Origin: Prorocentrum cordatum
Lineage: Eukaryota; Sar; Dinophyceae; Prorocentrales; Prorocentraceae
DNA: 50,940 bases
Assembly (NCBI GenBank): GCA_963575745.1
Contig: CAUYUJ010004340.1
Coordinates: 20,001 to 70,940, forward strand
Direction of reading: 5' to 3'
Below are positions 8,973-19,144 of the stretch, one piece after another (positions within the stretch are counted from its first letter, which is position 1; each line of letters begins with the position of its first letter). The notes beneath the pieces are model-generated. The model was not told the DNA's origin. It did not search any database and saw only the letters and a list, made by a program, of their open reading frames with translations. The translations under genes were made by a program, and so were the position numbers.

Positions 8973-9320
8973 GATGATGACGATGATGATAATGGTGATG
9001 ATGATGATGCTGATGCTGGTGATGATGATGTTGATGATGATGATGATGCTGTCGATGATGTTGATGGTGATGATGATGGTGATGATAATGGTGATGATGA
9101 TGATGATGATGATGATGATGGCGATGGTGGTGATGATCATGGTGCCCCGATAATGATGATGACGATGATGATGATGTTGATGGTCATGATGATGATGCTG
9201 ACGATGTTGGTGATCGTGATGGTGATGATGATGGCCATGGTGGTGATGATGGTGTCCTGATGGTGATTATGTTGTTGATGATGCTGATGTTGCTGATGAT
9301 GATGGTGTCCCGATGATGAA

Positions 9321-9362
<42 letters not shown>

Positions 9363-10016
9363 CTGTTGAATATCATGATGATTTTGATGATGATTCTTAT
9401 GATGATGCAGATGATGGTGATGATGCTGATGATCATGATGATGGTGTCTCGATGATGATGGTGATGATGAGGCTGATGATGATATAGTTGATGATGATGG
9501 TGATGATGATGGTGTGCCGCTGATGATGGTGTCGATGATGATGATGACGACGATGATGGTGTCCCGATGATGATGTTGATGATGGGGATGATGATGAATT
9601 GATTATGATGGTTTTAATGACGGTGGCCCGGTGATGATGATGATGCTCATGTTGATGGTGATGATGGTGTCTGGATGATGATGATTGTGATGATGATGAT
9701 GCTGGCGATGAAAATGGTGTCCCGATGATGATGGTGTTGGTCATGATGGTGTTGGTGATGATGATGGTGTCCCGATGATGATGATGTTGGTGATGATGAT
9801 ACTCACGATGATGTTGATCTAATGATGATGGTGGTGTTCCGACGATGATGATGATGGTGTCCCGATGAGGATGGTGTTGATGATGGTGATAATGACGATG
9901 ATGGTGCCCCGATGATGATGATGATGATGATGATGACGATGACGATGATGATGATGATGGATGATGATGATGATGATGTTGATGGCGTTGATGACGATGA
10001 TGTTGATGCCGATGAT
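8973..10016. repeat. ATG/GAT trinucleotide array of about 1 kb
   Basis: (GAT)n dominates and is interrupted by recurring GGTGTCCCGATGATGATG modules about 40-100 bp apart. All frames read as poly-Met, poly-Asp or poly-Ile/His on the other strand; none is a gene. Confidence 0.9.
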
Positions 10017-10024
10017 GACTTTTA

Positions 10025-10265
10025 TTGTGATCTCGATTGTGATGTCGTTAGTCAGATCGGTAGTGAGACCGAATGTGAGATCGGTCGTGCGATCGATCGT
10101 GGGATCGGTTGTGAGATCGATTGCGAGATCGATCGTCAGATCGAGTGTGAGATCGATCGAATGAAATAGATCGGTTGATATCGATTGTGAGATCGATCGA
10201 GTGAGATCGAGCGAGCGAGACCGATATTGATATCGATACTGAAATCGATAGTGAGACCGATCGAG
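10025..10265. repeat. GATCG-rich 12-bp degenerate array
   Basis: Words of the type GTGAGATCGATCG recur roughly every 12 bp from about 10050 to 10265. No protein-like frame is supported. Confidence 0.8.
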
Positions 10266-10344
10266 TGCGACGTTTGTTCCTCTCCCCCCCCGAACCTCCT
10301 TATCACGCGAAGTGTGGTCGTATAGGTCTATATTCTACATATAT

Positions 10345-10480
10345 ATATGTATGTATCTGAGGTTGGGGGGTGAGATCGAAGTGAAGCGGATATTCCCCAT
10401 CGGGAAATCGGTTTCGATTTCGTGTTCGTATCGTGCGTGCGGGCGAGGCGAAGCTGCGCGTGATCCTCCTGTAGCTAGGC
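10345..10480. repeat. dispersed repeat R1, copy 2 (right of the GAT array)
   Basis: This aligns with 8665-8815 (TGAGATCGAAGTG, CGGGAAATCGGTTTCG, GCGGGCGAGGCGAAGCTGCG) with substitutions and small indels. Confidence 0.8.
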
Positions 10481-10489
10481 CGGAGTAGG

Positions 10490-10670
10490 AACGAAAGTCC
10501 GTTGCCCGTCCGCCGGTGGCCGGGAGGTGTCCCAGTTGGGCCGGGCGGTGTCTCGGGTGTCCCGGGTGTCAGTAGGAGCGAAAGTCCGTTTCCCGTCCGC
10601 TGGTGGCCCGAAGGTGTCCCAGTTGGGCCGGGCGGTGTCCCGGGTGTCCCAGGTGTCCCGGGCGTCCCGG
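10490..10670. repeat. GGTGTCCC tandem repeat, two units of about 80 bp
   Basis: Two units beginning near AGTAGGA(A/G)CGAAAGTCCGTT carry AGGTGTCCCAGTTGGGCCGG and then several GGTGTCCCGG words. They are related to the GGTGTCCC words inside the GAT array. Confidence 0.75.
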
Positions 10671-10712
10671 CGCTAACGCATGTCGTTAATTTCATAATCC
10701 ATTTATGTTCGG

Positions 10713-11300
10713 CGTTTGCGGCTGGCTTTCTTATCCAACCAAGCTTCTCTTATCCAATCCATCTAGTCCAATCCAATCCGTTGTATCTTATCCAGCCCAT
10801 CTTGTCCCATCGTATCTTACCCCACCCAATCCAATGTCCACCCCCCAATCCATCAATTCATTTGTTTCTGCGCCTGCCGCGGGCCAATCCAATCCATTCG
10901 ATCTTATCCAATCCATCTCTTCCAATCCAACCCTTCTTATCTTATCAAACCTTTCATATCCCGTCCAATCCACCCAACCCAATACATCAATTCACTTTTG
11001 TCGGCGCCTGCGGCGGGCTTCCTTCTCAAAGCCACTTTATATTATCCAATCCATCTTGTCGACTTCAAACCATCCTATTTTACTCAACCCATCGTGCCCC
11101 GTCTTTCATCATCCCTTCCAATCCAATCCGTCCAACCCAATCCTTCAATTCATTCCTTGATGCGCCTGCGGCGGGATAATTCAATCCATTATATCTTATC
11201 CCATCCGTCTCTTCCAATCCAACCCATATTATCTGATCCAATCCTTCTCATCCCATCCAATCCACCCAACCCAATCCATCAATTCCATCTTGTCGGCGCC
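10713..11300. repeat. CCAATC array with 133-159-bp higher-order unit
   Basis: Short words CCAATCCA and TCTTATCC fill the region. A GC-rich anchor, GCCTGCGGCGGG or a variant of it, recurs at 10713, 10872, 11006, 11163 and about 11296. No gene is seen; open frames are Pro/Ser/Ile repeats. Confidence 0.8.
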
Positions 11301-11508
11301 AAGGCGCGATCGCCGCAGACTGCGAGGCTCGAGCGTTCGGCGCCCTTGCCTGCCTTCCGGAAGCCGCCCTGTGGCGTCCTTCCGTCCGCCTGCCATGGCG
11401 TCCCCCGCGGCGCGCATTCGTCCCTCCGGACAGGCTGGAGGTCAGTCAGGGCGGGCATGTTTTCTCAGTCCTCCCCAACCTCCTTATCGCCCGCCAGACG
11501 GTCGTAAA

Positions 11509-11722
11509 GGTATAGGTATAGGTATAGGTATAGGTATACATATAGTTATAGGTATAGGTATAATAGGTATGGTAGGTATAATAGGTATAGGTGTAGGTGT
11601 AATAGGTACAGGTATAGGTATAGGTACAGGTGTAGGTGTAGGTATAGGTATAGGTGTGTATATATATATATGTATGTATGTATGTATGTATAGTTCGCCC
11701 CCCCCCCCCCCCCCCCCCCCCC
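11509..11722. repeat. (GGTATA)n microsatellite followed by a C25 run
   Basis: GGTATA and variants run from 11509 to about 11665, then TATG repeats, then an uninterrupted C run at 11698-11722. Such a homopolymer is a likely place for a length error in the assembly. Confidence 0.85.
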
Positions 11723-11885
11723 AACCCCCAGCGCCCCCCAACGACGGATTAGATTCCTCCTCCTGCTCCTCTTCATCCTCCTGGCCCCCCCCCCCTCGTG
11801 AGAGCACCCTCCCCATCGCCATTATCTTCCCCCTCCTGCTCCTCTGCATCCCCCTGGCCCCTCCGAGGAGGGGAGGGCAGGGGGC

Positions 11886-12150
11886 GGAAGGAGGGGGGGG
11901 GATTGCACTGCAGTGGATTGCGACCGATTGCGTTGCAATCTTTTGGTTGCAATCGATGGGATCACAATCGTTTCGATTGAAAAAGATTGGACTGCAAGGG
12001 GGGGTGGAGGGGGGGGGAGGGGGGGGGAGAGGGGGCGGAGGGAAGGGTGGGGTGGGGATTGCGTTGCAATGGTTTGCAATCGATTGCGTTGCAATCGTTT
12101 GTATTGCATCCGATTGCGTTGCAATCGATTGGATTGCAATGCAATGAGGG
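11886..12150. repeat. GATTGCGTTGCAATC palindromic-word repeat, block 1
   Basis: Words such as GCGTTGCAATCGATTG and GATTGCGTTGCAAT recur, split by a G-rich tract at 11998-12055. The word GATTGCGTTGCAATC is itself nearly palindromic. A related block lies at 17380-17515. Confidence 0.75.
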
Positions 12151-12160
12151 GCGCGGGGCA

Positions 12161-12245
12161 GCCTCGAGCGACATGCGCAATGCGTAGGATGTCTGGGCAG
12201 TCGTGAATGGGGCTGCCTCGAGCGACATGCGCAGTGCGTAGGATG
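12161..12245. repeat. 54-bp tandem duplication
   Basis: GCCTCGAGCGACATGCGCA followed by (A/G)TGCGTAGGATG occurs at 12161 and again at 12215 with one or two differences. Confidence 0.75.
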
Positions 12246-12339
12246 ATGAACAGAAGAACGCGTAGGAGGAGGATGAACAGGAGGTGGGGGAAGGGGAGAG
12301 GAGGAGTAGGAAGAACAGGAGAAGTGAGACTCCCAATGC

Positions 12340-12600
12340 GTAGCTTCTTGGGGCACTCTTGGGGCGATACAGGGTTGTCGTCCACATGCTTCTTGCGGAG
12401 GCCTCTTGGGCATTTCCGAATCCTCATGGAGAGGCTCAGTGGCCACTTGGAGCCGTCTTGGGGCGGTCCTGGCGCCTCTTCGAGGCTCGTTCGAAGCTAT
12501 CTTGAACCGCCTTGGGCTATCTTGATCGATCTTGGAGACCATCTTGGACCCTTTGCGGCCCTCTCGGAGCCATCTGGAGCCATCTTGCGCGCTCCAACCC
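12340..12600. repeat. degenerate TCTTGG 12-mer array, block 1
   Basis: GGAGCCATCTTGG and GGCCTCTTGGG words recur at about 12-bp spacing. The same type of array lies at 21300-21920, with further copies on the other strand near 16320-16670. Confidence 0.7.
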
Positions 12601-12765
12601 GTCGCGGGGCCTCGTCTCCAGACGCATGGGGAAGGGTTGAGGGGGAAGAAGGGGGGTGGGCGGACCAGGCTCGCTGAGCCACCTCCGCCCAGGGGGCAGG
12701 TGGGATCACTGTTGACAATCCGTTGCGCTCTGCACTGCTAGCGCTCGCTCTCGCGTCCTATCGTT

Positions 12766-12788
12766 TCCGTGGCCCTTTTTGGTTCAAG
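12766..12788 (+). other. relic dinoflagellate spliced leader, diverged
   Basis: TCCGTGGCCCTTTTTGGTTC followed by AAG matches the SL consensus except for A to G, A to C, C to T and one inserted T. It lies 18 nt upstream of the ATG at 12807, where the leader of a retroposed mRNA should be. Confidence 0.72.
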
Positions 12789-12806
12789 TTGTTCATTTTT
12801 GCTACC

Positions 12807-13335
12807 ATGCCAGCCTCGACGAAGGCAGCGCTCGAGAGGAAACGCATCGCCAACATGGGCAGGGCACGCGTCAGGGCTGCGAAAAAACTTCCTGGGCAAA
12901 CCGTGGGTGGCGAAAGCCTTGGAGGAGGCAGCGGCGGAGTTCAAGGCTGCTTCGCACAGGCGTCTGCGCGATGCACTGGCCATTGCTACCCTTCGTTCCA
13001 CCTCTTGGTTCGACGCTCTCTGCGAGAAGAACAGGAAGCTCACGAGGGAGCTCGACGCAGCGACCCGCGAGAAGCAGGGGCAGGCCGACGAACTCAAGAA
13101 TCTGCGGCAGCTGGCGCGGGCCAACGAGAAGCTGGAGCAGAGCAACGAGGAACTGCAGGAAGAGCTCGGCAAGGCCAAAGCCGCCCTCGCCGACCTCCGC
13201 TCAAAGCAGGCTCGCTTCAACTACTGGGCAACGCCCCAGGAGAAGAAGCGCTGGGCCTGGCTCACTTTGCACCCCGCGAAGTGGGGTTCGAGGCGCAACC
13301 GGTCCCTTAGGGGCGGCTGCATGGGCAGCCAGTGA
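12807..13335 (+). pseudogene. SL-bearing retrocopy of a coiled-coil protein, frameshifted
   Basis: The ATG at 12807 (context ACCATGC) opens a basic N-terminus (MPASTKAALERKRIANMG...). That frame is lost at an A6 run (12882-12887). One base shift restores a long frame (from about 12889) that reads through to TGA at 13333. The downstream part is rich in Glu, Lys, Leu and Gln (ALCEKNRKLTRELDAATREK onward) and should form a coiled coil of about 60 residues, ending in a basic, Trp-containing tail (FNYWATPQEKKRWAW). I do not recognise the family. The SL relic and lack of introns suggest a retroposed cDNA; I found no clear target-site duplication. The A-run shift could also be a sequencing error, in which case the product would be about 175 residues. 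Confidence 0.6.
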
Positions 13336-13352
13336 GGCGCCTGCGCGACCTT

Positions 13353-13811
13353 TGCACGGGGCTGCTAACGAAAAAACCAGCATGCTGCCGCATGGCGTGC
13401 CCGCCGCCCACCACGCTCCAGGGAATGGCGTTCGAACTTCGACCGCCAGGTGGCGGCATCTTGAACAAGACCATGCTGTCGGGGGATCTTGGATAAGATC
13501 CCCCTTGCTTTGGAGGTTCCGAAAAAACAACTCGACGGAGGGGGAAACGGAGCAACCTACATTCCCCTTAGTTTGGGCGTTCAGAGACCAAATCGACAGA
13601 GGGGCAAGCGGACCGGCCCAATGACAACGCACCCCTGCACGGGGCTGCTAACGACGCACCCACACGCTGCCGCGCGGCGGGCCCGCCGCCCCCCCCGCTC
13701 CAGAAAATGACGCTCGAACTTTGACCACCGGGTGGCGGTATCTCGGCAAGGTCCTTCTGTCGGGGGACCTTGGATAAGACCCCCTTACTCTGAGGGTTCA
13801 GAAAACAAATT
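13353..13811. repeat. 283-bp tandem duplication, about 1.6 copies
   Basis: TGCACGGGGCTGCTAACGA starts at 13353 and again at 13636. The following sequences align, through GTGGCGG(C/T)ATCT and GTCGGGGGA(T/C)CTTGGATAAG, up to about 13800. Both copies contain CCGCC-rich segments. It lies directly 3' of the coiled-coil pseudogene, so the first unit may have been part of its 3' flank. Confidence 0.8.
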
Positions 13812-14500
13812 GGCATCCGCAATTTAGGATGCCCCCCCTGGGAACGGAAATCGCAAAGCGCAACGGAAAACACGGCAGAACCACAAGAACACCGCATCGA
13901 TGATAATGAACGACAGACGGCGGCAAACTCGCCGCGACGCAGACCCAGTGAGAAACAAGTGCGTCTTCTGTGGCGCAGAAGGGCATCCAAAATTAAGGAT
14001 GCCCTCGCGGCGACGGACACCGCAAAACGCAACAGAAACGCAATGCATAACGATAGGATCAACACGTCAACAACCACGAACAACATGCAGCTGCAAGCCC
14101 GCCGCGACGCAGAAGCAGCGAGCAGCAACTGCGTCTTCTGCTGTGAAAAAAAGGCATCCCGATTTTAGGGTGCCCTCTCCGAGGCGGAAATCAAAACAAG
14201 CAACAGAAAAGAAATGCAGAACAACAAGAACAACGCCTTGATGGTAATGAACGACAGGCAGCGGCAAACCCGCCGCGGCGCAGAATGAGTGAGAAACAAT
14301 TGCGTCTTCTGTTGCGAAAAAGGGCATACCATTTTTTGGATGCCCTCCTGGAGACGGAAATCGCGAAGCGCAACAGGAACCAATGCAGAACAACCAGGAC
14401 AACCCGCCGACAATAAGGAACAGCAGGCAGCGGCAAACCCGCCGCGACGCAGGAGCAGCGGGTGACCACTGTGTTTTCTTCCTGAGGAAAAAACGGCATA
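13812..14500. repeat. 171-bp satellite, four units, each with a hairpin
   Basis: The anchor GGCATCC or GGCATAC recurs at 13812, 13982, 14153, 14323 and 14495 (spacings 170, 171, 170, 172). Each anchor forms an inverted repeat with a downstream GGATGCC, for example GGCATCCGCAATTTAGGATG followed by CC. Between anchors the units share AACGACAG(A/G)C(G/A)GCGGCAAAC and GCGTCTTCTG. No gene is supported. Confidence 0.85.
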
Positions 14501-14514
14501 TCTTCCTTATTCCA

Positions 14515-14541
14515 CCTACTACTACTACTACTACTACTACG

Positions 14542-14593
<52 letters not shown>

Positions 14594-14595
14594 TG

Positions 14596-14637
<42 letters not shown>

Positions 14638-14730
14638 AAAATACTACTACTTTTACTACTACTACTACTACGACTACTACTACTACTGCGACTACGACTA
14701 CGACTACTATTACCACTACTACTACTAGCA
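14515..14730. repeat. (CTA)n trinucleotide microsatellite
   Basis: Nearly pure CTA/TAC repeats with a few CGACTAC and AAAATACT interruptions. Confidence 0.9.
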
Positions 14731-15088
14731 CGCGTGGACTCCGCGCGCACACCACGTGCACAGCGCGCGCGTGCACTGTGCGCGCCGCGTGCTCACTGTC
14801 GCGCGCAATGGACGCGCTCTGCTTTGCATGCGCTCATGGGTTCGCGTGGGTGGTCGCGCGGGCACGTCGCTCGGGGCCTCTTTCGACTTGGTAGCAATAT
14901 CCCCTGCTCGGCCTGCTTCGGCCCGCTGTCCCGCTGCCAGGGCGACGCCGACAGTGGCGGCCCGCGGCTCCCACGTCAACTTGTTGCTGCGTCAGCACCT
15001 CGGGGCCGATCGGCCAGCAGGACCTGTTTTTCTTTGTTCAGTGCGGAGATGATCTCCTTCCCCCATTGTTTGCAAAGCATGTTGTTTT
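14731..15088. other. unassigned spacer
   Basis: A GCGCGC/GTGCAC-rich alternating purine-pyrimidine stretch (14740-14815) is followed by unique sequence. I see no gene. Confidence 0.5.
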
Positions 15089-15892
15089 GTGAGTGAGTGT
15101 GTCACATGTCGCGCTGTCACGCAGATAGAAGCGTCATGCGATGAGCTGTTCATGGCGAATGCATCGTGGTATTTCGCAGGAGTAGTCGCCAGCTCGCTCC
15201 GCGGCAGCGCTGCGCGCAGAGTTGGCATTCTGGCCCGAACGTGCGAGGTGCTAGTTTGCTTGGTAGCCGCCATGGCGTTCTTGCACCGCCTCTCCAGCGC
15301 TGCCAACTGGATCGATGAGTGCGCGGACGATAATTACCCGTGGCCTGCGTCGGCCGCGGGCTCGGAAGTGATCCCCCCATTGTCCGCGGCCGCGGCCAGG
15401 GCCGCCACGGTCGCGAAGACTCCCAGCTGGCCGTTCGGAGATGTTCGCTCGGCCCGTTCAGGCTTGATCGGTCAGCCTTGGTGCTATCGGATATCAATGG
15501 CTCCCAAGGTGAACCAGTGCTGGGAATGCTGGCACAACCCCGCGCATTCTTTCGCGCGCGCGGCTTGCGCACACGTGGCCAAGGTTGCGCTGGGGGCCTC
15601 GACGTGCCGCCGCCGCACTGGCAAGTGCCATCCTGGGCCTAAGGGCGGAGCGCAGTCACTCCTGCGGTCGGTCAGGAGCGCGCGCGCACCGTGCCTGAGC
15701 TCTGGATGGCACTGGCCAGACGCTGGGGCCACGCACGTTTGCCTTCTTCGCCAAGGTGACCCCGCCTGGCGCCGACCGCGTCTGCTCCTTTTCCAAGTCG
15801 CCCTCGCTCCCGTGCGGGCGGCTTGCAGACGAGGCTCGCGACGCGTCGGAGGCGTCGGGACTGCCGCTCGGCATCGCCGGCGGGGTTTTTAG
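15089..15892 (+). CDS. uncharacterised open frame, doubtful gene
   Basis: This is a 267-codon frame in non-repetitive, GC-rich sequence, which makes it the longest frame of the left half that is not repeat-driven. A hydrophobic stretch lies near residues 47-64 (ILARTCEVLVCLVAAMAFL). A Cys/His-rich segment, QCWECWHNPAHSFARAACAH, follows near residue 142. The C-terminal third is Arg-rich and looks non-coding. The minus strand is also open over 15150-15572. I recognise no family, no SL relic precedes it and no splice signals decide its ends, so it may be chance or an exon fragment. Confidence 0.15.
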   Translation: MSECVTCRAVTQIEASCDELFMANASWYFAGVVASSLRGSAARRVGILARTCEVLVCLVAAMAFLHRLSSAANWIDECADDNYPWPASAAGSEVIPPLSAAAARAATVAKTPSWPFGDVRSARSGLIGQPWCYRISMAPKVNQCWECWHNPAHSFARAACAHVAKVALGASTCRRRTGKCHPGPKGGAQSLLRSVRSARAPCLSSGWHWPDAGATHVCLLRQGDPAWRRPRLLLFQVALAPVRAACRRGSRRVGGVGTAARHRRRGF

Positions 15893-16310
15893 GGACGCTG
15901 AACAGTGAAATCAAGCTATCCCGTGTTTTTTGGCGCCGCAGAGCTCTTAAGTTTATATGTATATGGCATGTGCATATATGGCTGATCATGTCTCAGTCGT
16001 AGCCGAACAAAAACTTAAACGTTCGGAGTGCAGAAGAGCGGAGGCGACCGCTACGGGAGAGCGTTGGGGTTTCCCGAGACGCCATTGCAATCCCCGACTT
16101 GATGTGATCTGCCTTTGCGGGCGACCCAATTTCTCCCCGTCCGCCACTTCCATGCGCACGGTACAAGTTTTTCCATATATATACAAGTGGCACGTGTGTG
16201 CCCAGGCTCACGCAACAAGCTGAAGGGGCGTTTGAAGCAGGAGTGACATGCAACAGCGAAGTCGCACTCGAGCGCAAGTGAGGTTGCCACACCTTGCGAT
16301 GTGTGTACCA
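15893..16310. other. unassigned spacer
   Basis: Unique sequence with a short TATGTATATGGCATG stretch near 15955. I see no gene or element. Confidence 0.5.
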
Positions 16311-16706
16311 GGGCCCCCCAGGAAGCCTCAGGAGGCCCGACTTGGATACCAGAAGAGGCTCCAGGAGGCCCCAGGATTGTGAGTGTTGTGTGTGTGTGTG
16401 TGTGTGTGATGTGTGCTTTGTGTGGTGCGTGCTTTTTGTGTGTGTGTTGTCGGTGTTGCGTGTGTGTGTGTGTGTGTGTGTGTATGTTATTGTCTAGCGT
16501 GTGATGTGTTGGGCGTGATTTGTGTCTCTGTGTGTGCATGTAGTTCTGAAGCCCCAGGAGGCCCCAGGCGGCCTCAGCAGGCCCAGGAGAACTCCAGGAG
16601 GCTCCGAGGCGGGGTCTGGGGTACCAGGAGGCCCCCAGGAGGCTCCGAGGAGGGGTCTGGGGCTCGATTTTGGGAGGATGTCTCAGGCGAAACCGCCATT
16701 CTCTGA
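16311..16706. repeat. AGGAGGC 12-mer array and TG microsatellites
   Basis: CCCAGGAGGCCC and GGAGGCTCC words recur at 16315-16375 and 16550-16660. These are the opposite-strand form of the TCTTGG/GGCCTC arrays elsewhere. (TG)n runs lie at about 16389-16410 and 16460-16484. Confidence 0.75.
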
Positions 16707-16862
16707 GAATCGGGGTCACAATTATTGAAATTACCATGTGTTTTTGAAGGTTTTATGTTAAAATGTTGAAATTCCTATGTGTTTTTGGACCTCTCCTTCA
16801 CGATCTGCGTGAGGGGTGCCACCGATTTTCAGAATTTTGAGGATGTCCCTAGCGAAACGGCC
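16670..16862 (-). repeat. two diverged antisense copies of the TTTCGCTCGAGACATCCTC motif
   Basis: GGAGGATGTCTCAGGCGAAA (from about 16674) and TTGAGGATGTCCCTAGCGAAAC (16837 region) are reverse-complement versions of the motif that fills intron 1 and the inter-copy region of the transposon at 24.4-37.6 kb. They show that this motif family is dispersed beyond the tandem elements. Confidence 0.6.
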
Positions 16863-16984
16863 GGGAAAATCGAAGACGCACGCACGCACGGACGCACGGA
16901 CGCACTAATCCCCTCTGAGCTCTACTCCCTCGGAGAGGTGCGTATGAGAATATGTTTATATATATATATATATAAATATATTCA

Positions 16985-17195
16985 AAAAAAGGGGGGGGGA
17001 AAGAGCTGTCTTTGCATGACGCGGGGAAGGCAAATTGATTCGGCGCATGCCATATTCTGCCGCCCGAAGGCCGTATACGGACACGTCAGCTTGGCGCCCG
17101 TCCATTACGACCCCACCACAGTGATCCATACCACGGCGCAGGACATGTGTCATGCAAATTCACTTGTTGCAGGCATTACTGACATTCTAAATTAG
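16985..17195 (+). other. possible exon fragment
   Basis: After a G-run (16990-16999) a unique stretch stays open to the stop at 17193. It reads with normal amino-acid usage (for example AIFCRPKAVYGHVSLAPVHY near its middle). I recognise no family. It could be a captured exon fragment or chance. Confidence 0.15.
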
Positions 17196-17379
17196 CGTTC
17201 CAATTGCTATTTGTCCTGCTCCACCAGTTTATTGTTATCCTGGTTCTCCTGTCGTGTGCGAAACAGCAACGTCTTCAGTTGATCCTGTTTCTCATCATTC
17301 CTCCTCTCGCCGTGCTTCCCCATCTTGCAGATGCCCCTTTTCTTGGACCCCTTGGACAAAAACCCCCCCACCCCCCCGC

Positions 17380-17515
17380 TGCATTGCAATTGCATTGCGT
17401 TGCAACCCCATTGCAGTGCATTGTATTGCATTGCGATCGCAGTGCGTTGCGTTGCACTGCATTTCGATCGCATTGCGTTGCATTGCACTGCAATCGCATT
17501 GCGTCGCATTGATTT
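17380..17515. repeat. ATTGCGTTGCA repeat, block 2
   Basis: GCATTGCAATTGCATTGCG, GCATTGCGATCGCAGTGCG and similar words recur. This is the same class as 11886-12150. Confidence 0.75.
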
Positions 17516-17589
17516 GGAGAAAGAGGGTTGGGTTGAAGAATTATTGCTTCATTCTGATTGTAATCATACTGTGATCCTGGCGGGTTCGG

Positions 17590-17820
17590 TAGGAGGAGGA
17601 GGAGGAGAAGGAGGAGGAAGAGGAGCAGGAGGAGGAAACGGAGGAGCAGCAGGAGGGTGAGGATGAGGAGGACGAGGATGAGGAGGGCGAAGCAGAGAAT
17701 GAGGATGAGGAGGGTGAGGGGGACGAGGATGAGGAGGAAGAAGAAGAGGATGATAATGATGAGGATGAGGGGGATGAGCGTGAGGAGGAGGAGGAGGAGG
17801 AGGAAGGGGAGCAACAACAG
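17590..17820. repeat. (GAG/GAT)n purine-rich microsatellite
   Basis: GAGGAGGA and GAGGATGAGG words run without a break. Frames are poly-Glu/Arg on one strand and poly-Leu/Pro/Ser on the other and are not called. Confidence 0.85.
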
Positions 17821-17835
17821 CAACAACATCAGCAT

Positions 17836-18383
17836 GGCAACGAAACCGTGCTATTCACATTTTTTTCGGCCAGGGAGGCAACCAAACACTGCTATTCACA
17901 GTTTTTTTTGTTTTCAGAGATCCACAAGCATGGTCAGGGGGTGTTGTGGAACGCCTAACACCAAACAACAACTTGTGAATTGCAGTGCTTGGGGAGAGCA
18001 TGGCCACCAAACGCTGCTATTCACAGTTTTTTTGTTTTTGTTGGCTTTCTGGCGGACCGAAGAAAAAAAACCCAAAAAACATGTGAATAGCATGGTTTCG
18101 TGGCCGTGCTCTCACCAAATACTGCTATTCACCGTTTTTTGTTTGTTTTCTGGCGGACCGAAAAAAAACAAAAAAAACATGTGAATTGCATGGTTTCGTG
18201 GCCATGCGCTCCCCAAGCACTGCAATTCACAAGTTTTTGTTTGGTTTCTGGCGTTCCACAACACCCCCTGGCCATGCTTGTGGATCTCTGAAAACCCACA
18301 AAAAAAAAAACGTGAATAGCAGTGTTTGGTTACCTCCCTGACCGAAACAAAAAAAAACATGTGAATAGCATGGTTGCGTGGCC
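17836..18383. mobile_element. 548-bp nested foldback element
   Basis: The left arm (17836-18005) and the right arm (about 18200-18383) are inverted repeats of about 170-180 bp that differ mainly in A/T-run lengths. Both contain CACTGCTATTCAC, CAGAGATCCACAAGCATGG, GGGGGTGTTGTGGAACGCC and AATTGCAGTGCTTGGGGAG in opposite orientation. The centre repeats GCTATTCACAGTTTTTTTG and AAAAAACATGTGAATAGC, so smaller stem-loops are nested in the large one. No protein is encoded. I read it as a foldback/MITE-like element or nested insertions of one. Confidence 0.82.
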
Positions 18384-18394
18384 ACCCTCCTCCC

Positions 18395-18411
18395 GCAAGT
18401 CTTTTTGGCGA

Positions 18412-18442
<31 letters not shown>

Positions 18443-18640
18443 GTTAAGGAAAATAAAGAAAGAAGGAGGAAGAGGAGGGCGAGGGAGGAGGAGGAGGAGC
18501 AGACAATCAATGATCGTTTTGTGGTTTTGGTGGTTTGGGGGGTGCTGGGGGGGGGACCATATATATATATTATATATGTATATATGTATGTAATATATAT
18601 TATATATATATATTATATATATATATATGTTGTCCTCCTG
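18395..18640. repeat. GAG-rich and TA-rich microsatellites
   Basis: GAGGAGGA tracts lie at 18413-18500 and an uneven (TA)n/TGTA tract at about 18559-18630. Confidence 0.8.
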
Positions 18641-19020
18641 GGGCTCGAATCCTGTCAGTTGGGGGGCCATCCTTCGGCCCGGCCGTTCGGGGCGATTTTG
18701 GCGCCCCCAAGGCGCCCTTGGGGAGGCAGAGCTGCCCGACGACGCCCCCCCCCGGCGAGGGTCGCTCGGGTCGCCCGCTAGAGCGCCCAAAGGTCTTCAG
18801 GGCGCGGGGGGGGCGGGGAGGAATCCGAAGGAATGGAAGCGGGCCGGGAGGGGTGGGGGGAAATGGGGGAGGATGGAGGCGAGTGGGGAGGATTGGAGAA
18901 GGCCGGGGAGGGGCGCCGAGGAGTGCGATGGGCTGGAATAGAATGCGGAGTGGCAGGAGGAGAGGGGAGGATGGTGCGGCGACGTCGCGATTCGCGCCTC
19001 CAGAGGTCTCCTAGGAACGC
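18641..19020. other. GC- and G-rich spacer
   Basis: A GC-rich stretch turns into a G/A-rich degenerate GGGGAGGATGG repeat at 18825-18975. I see no gene. Confidence 0.5.
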
Positions 19021-19144
19021 CTTCGCCGCGCCCCCCCCCGCGCCTCCCCCGAGAAGGTGGTGCCTCGCCCTGGGCGGCCCGTGGTCAGAGGCGGACGTCC
19101 GTCTCCGAGGCCGCTTCCTGAGCGAGCGGCAGCGGCGACGGGTT

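Noticed and set aside
8902-10170. Poly-Asp, poly-Met and poly-Ile/His frames
   Set aside because: They are produced by the GAT microsatellite in different registers.
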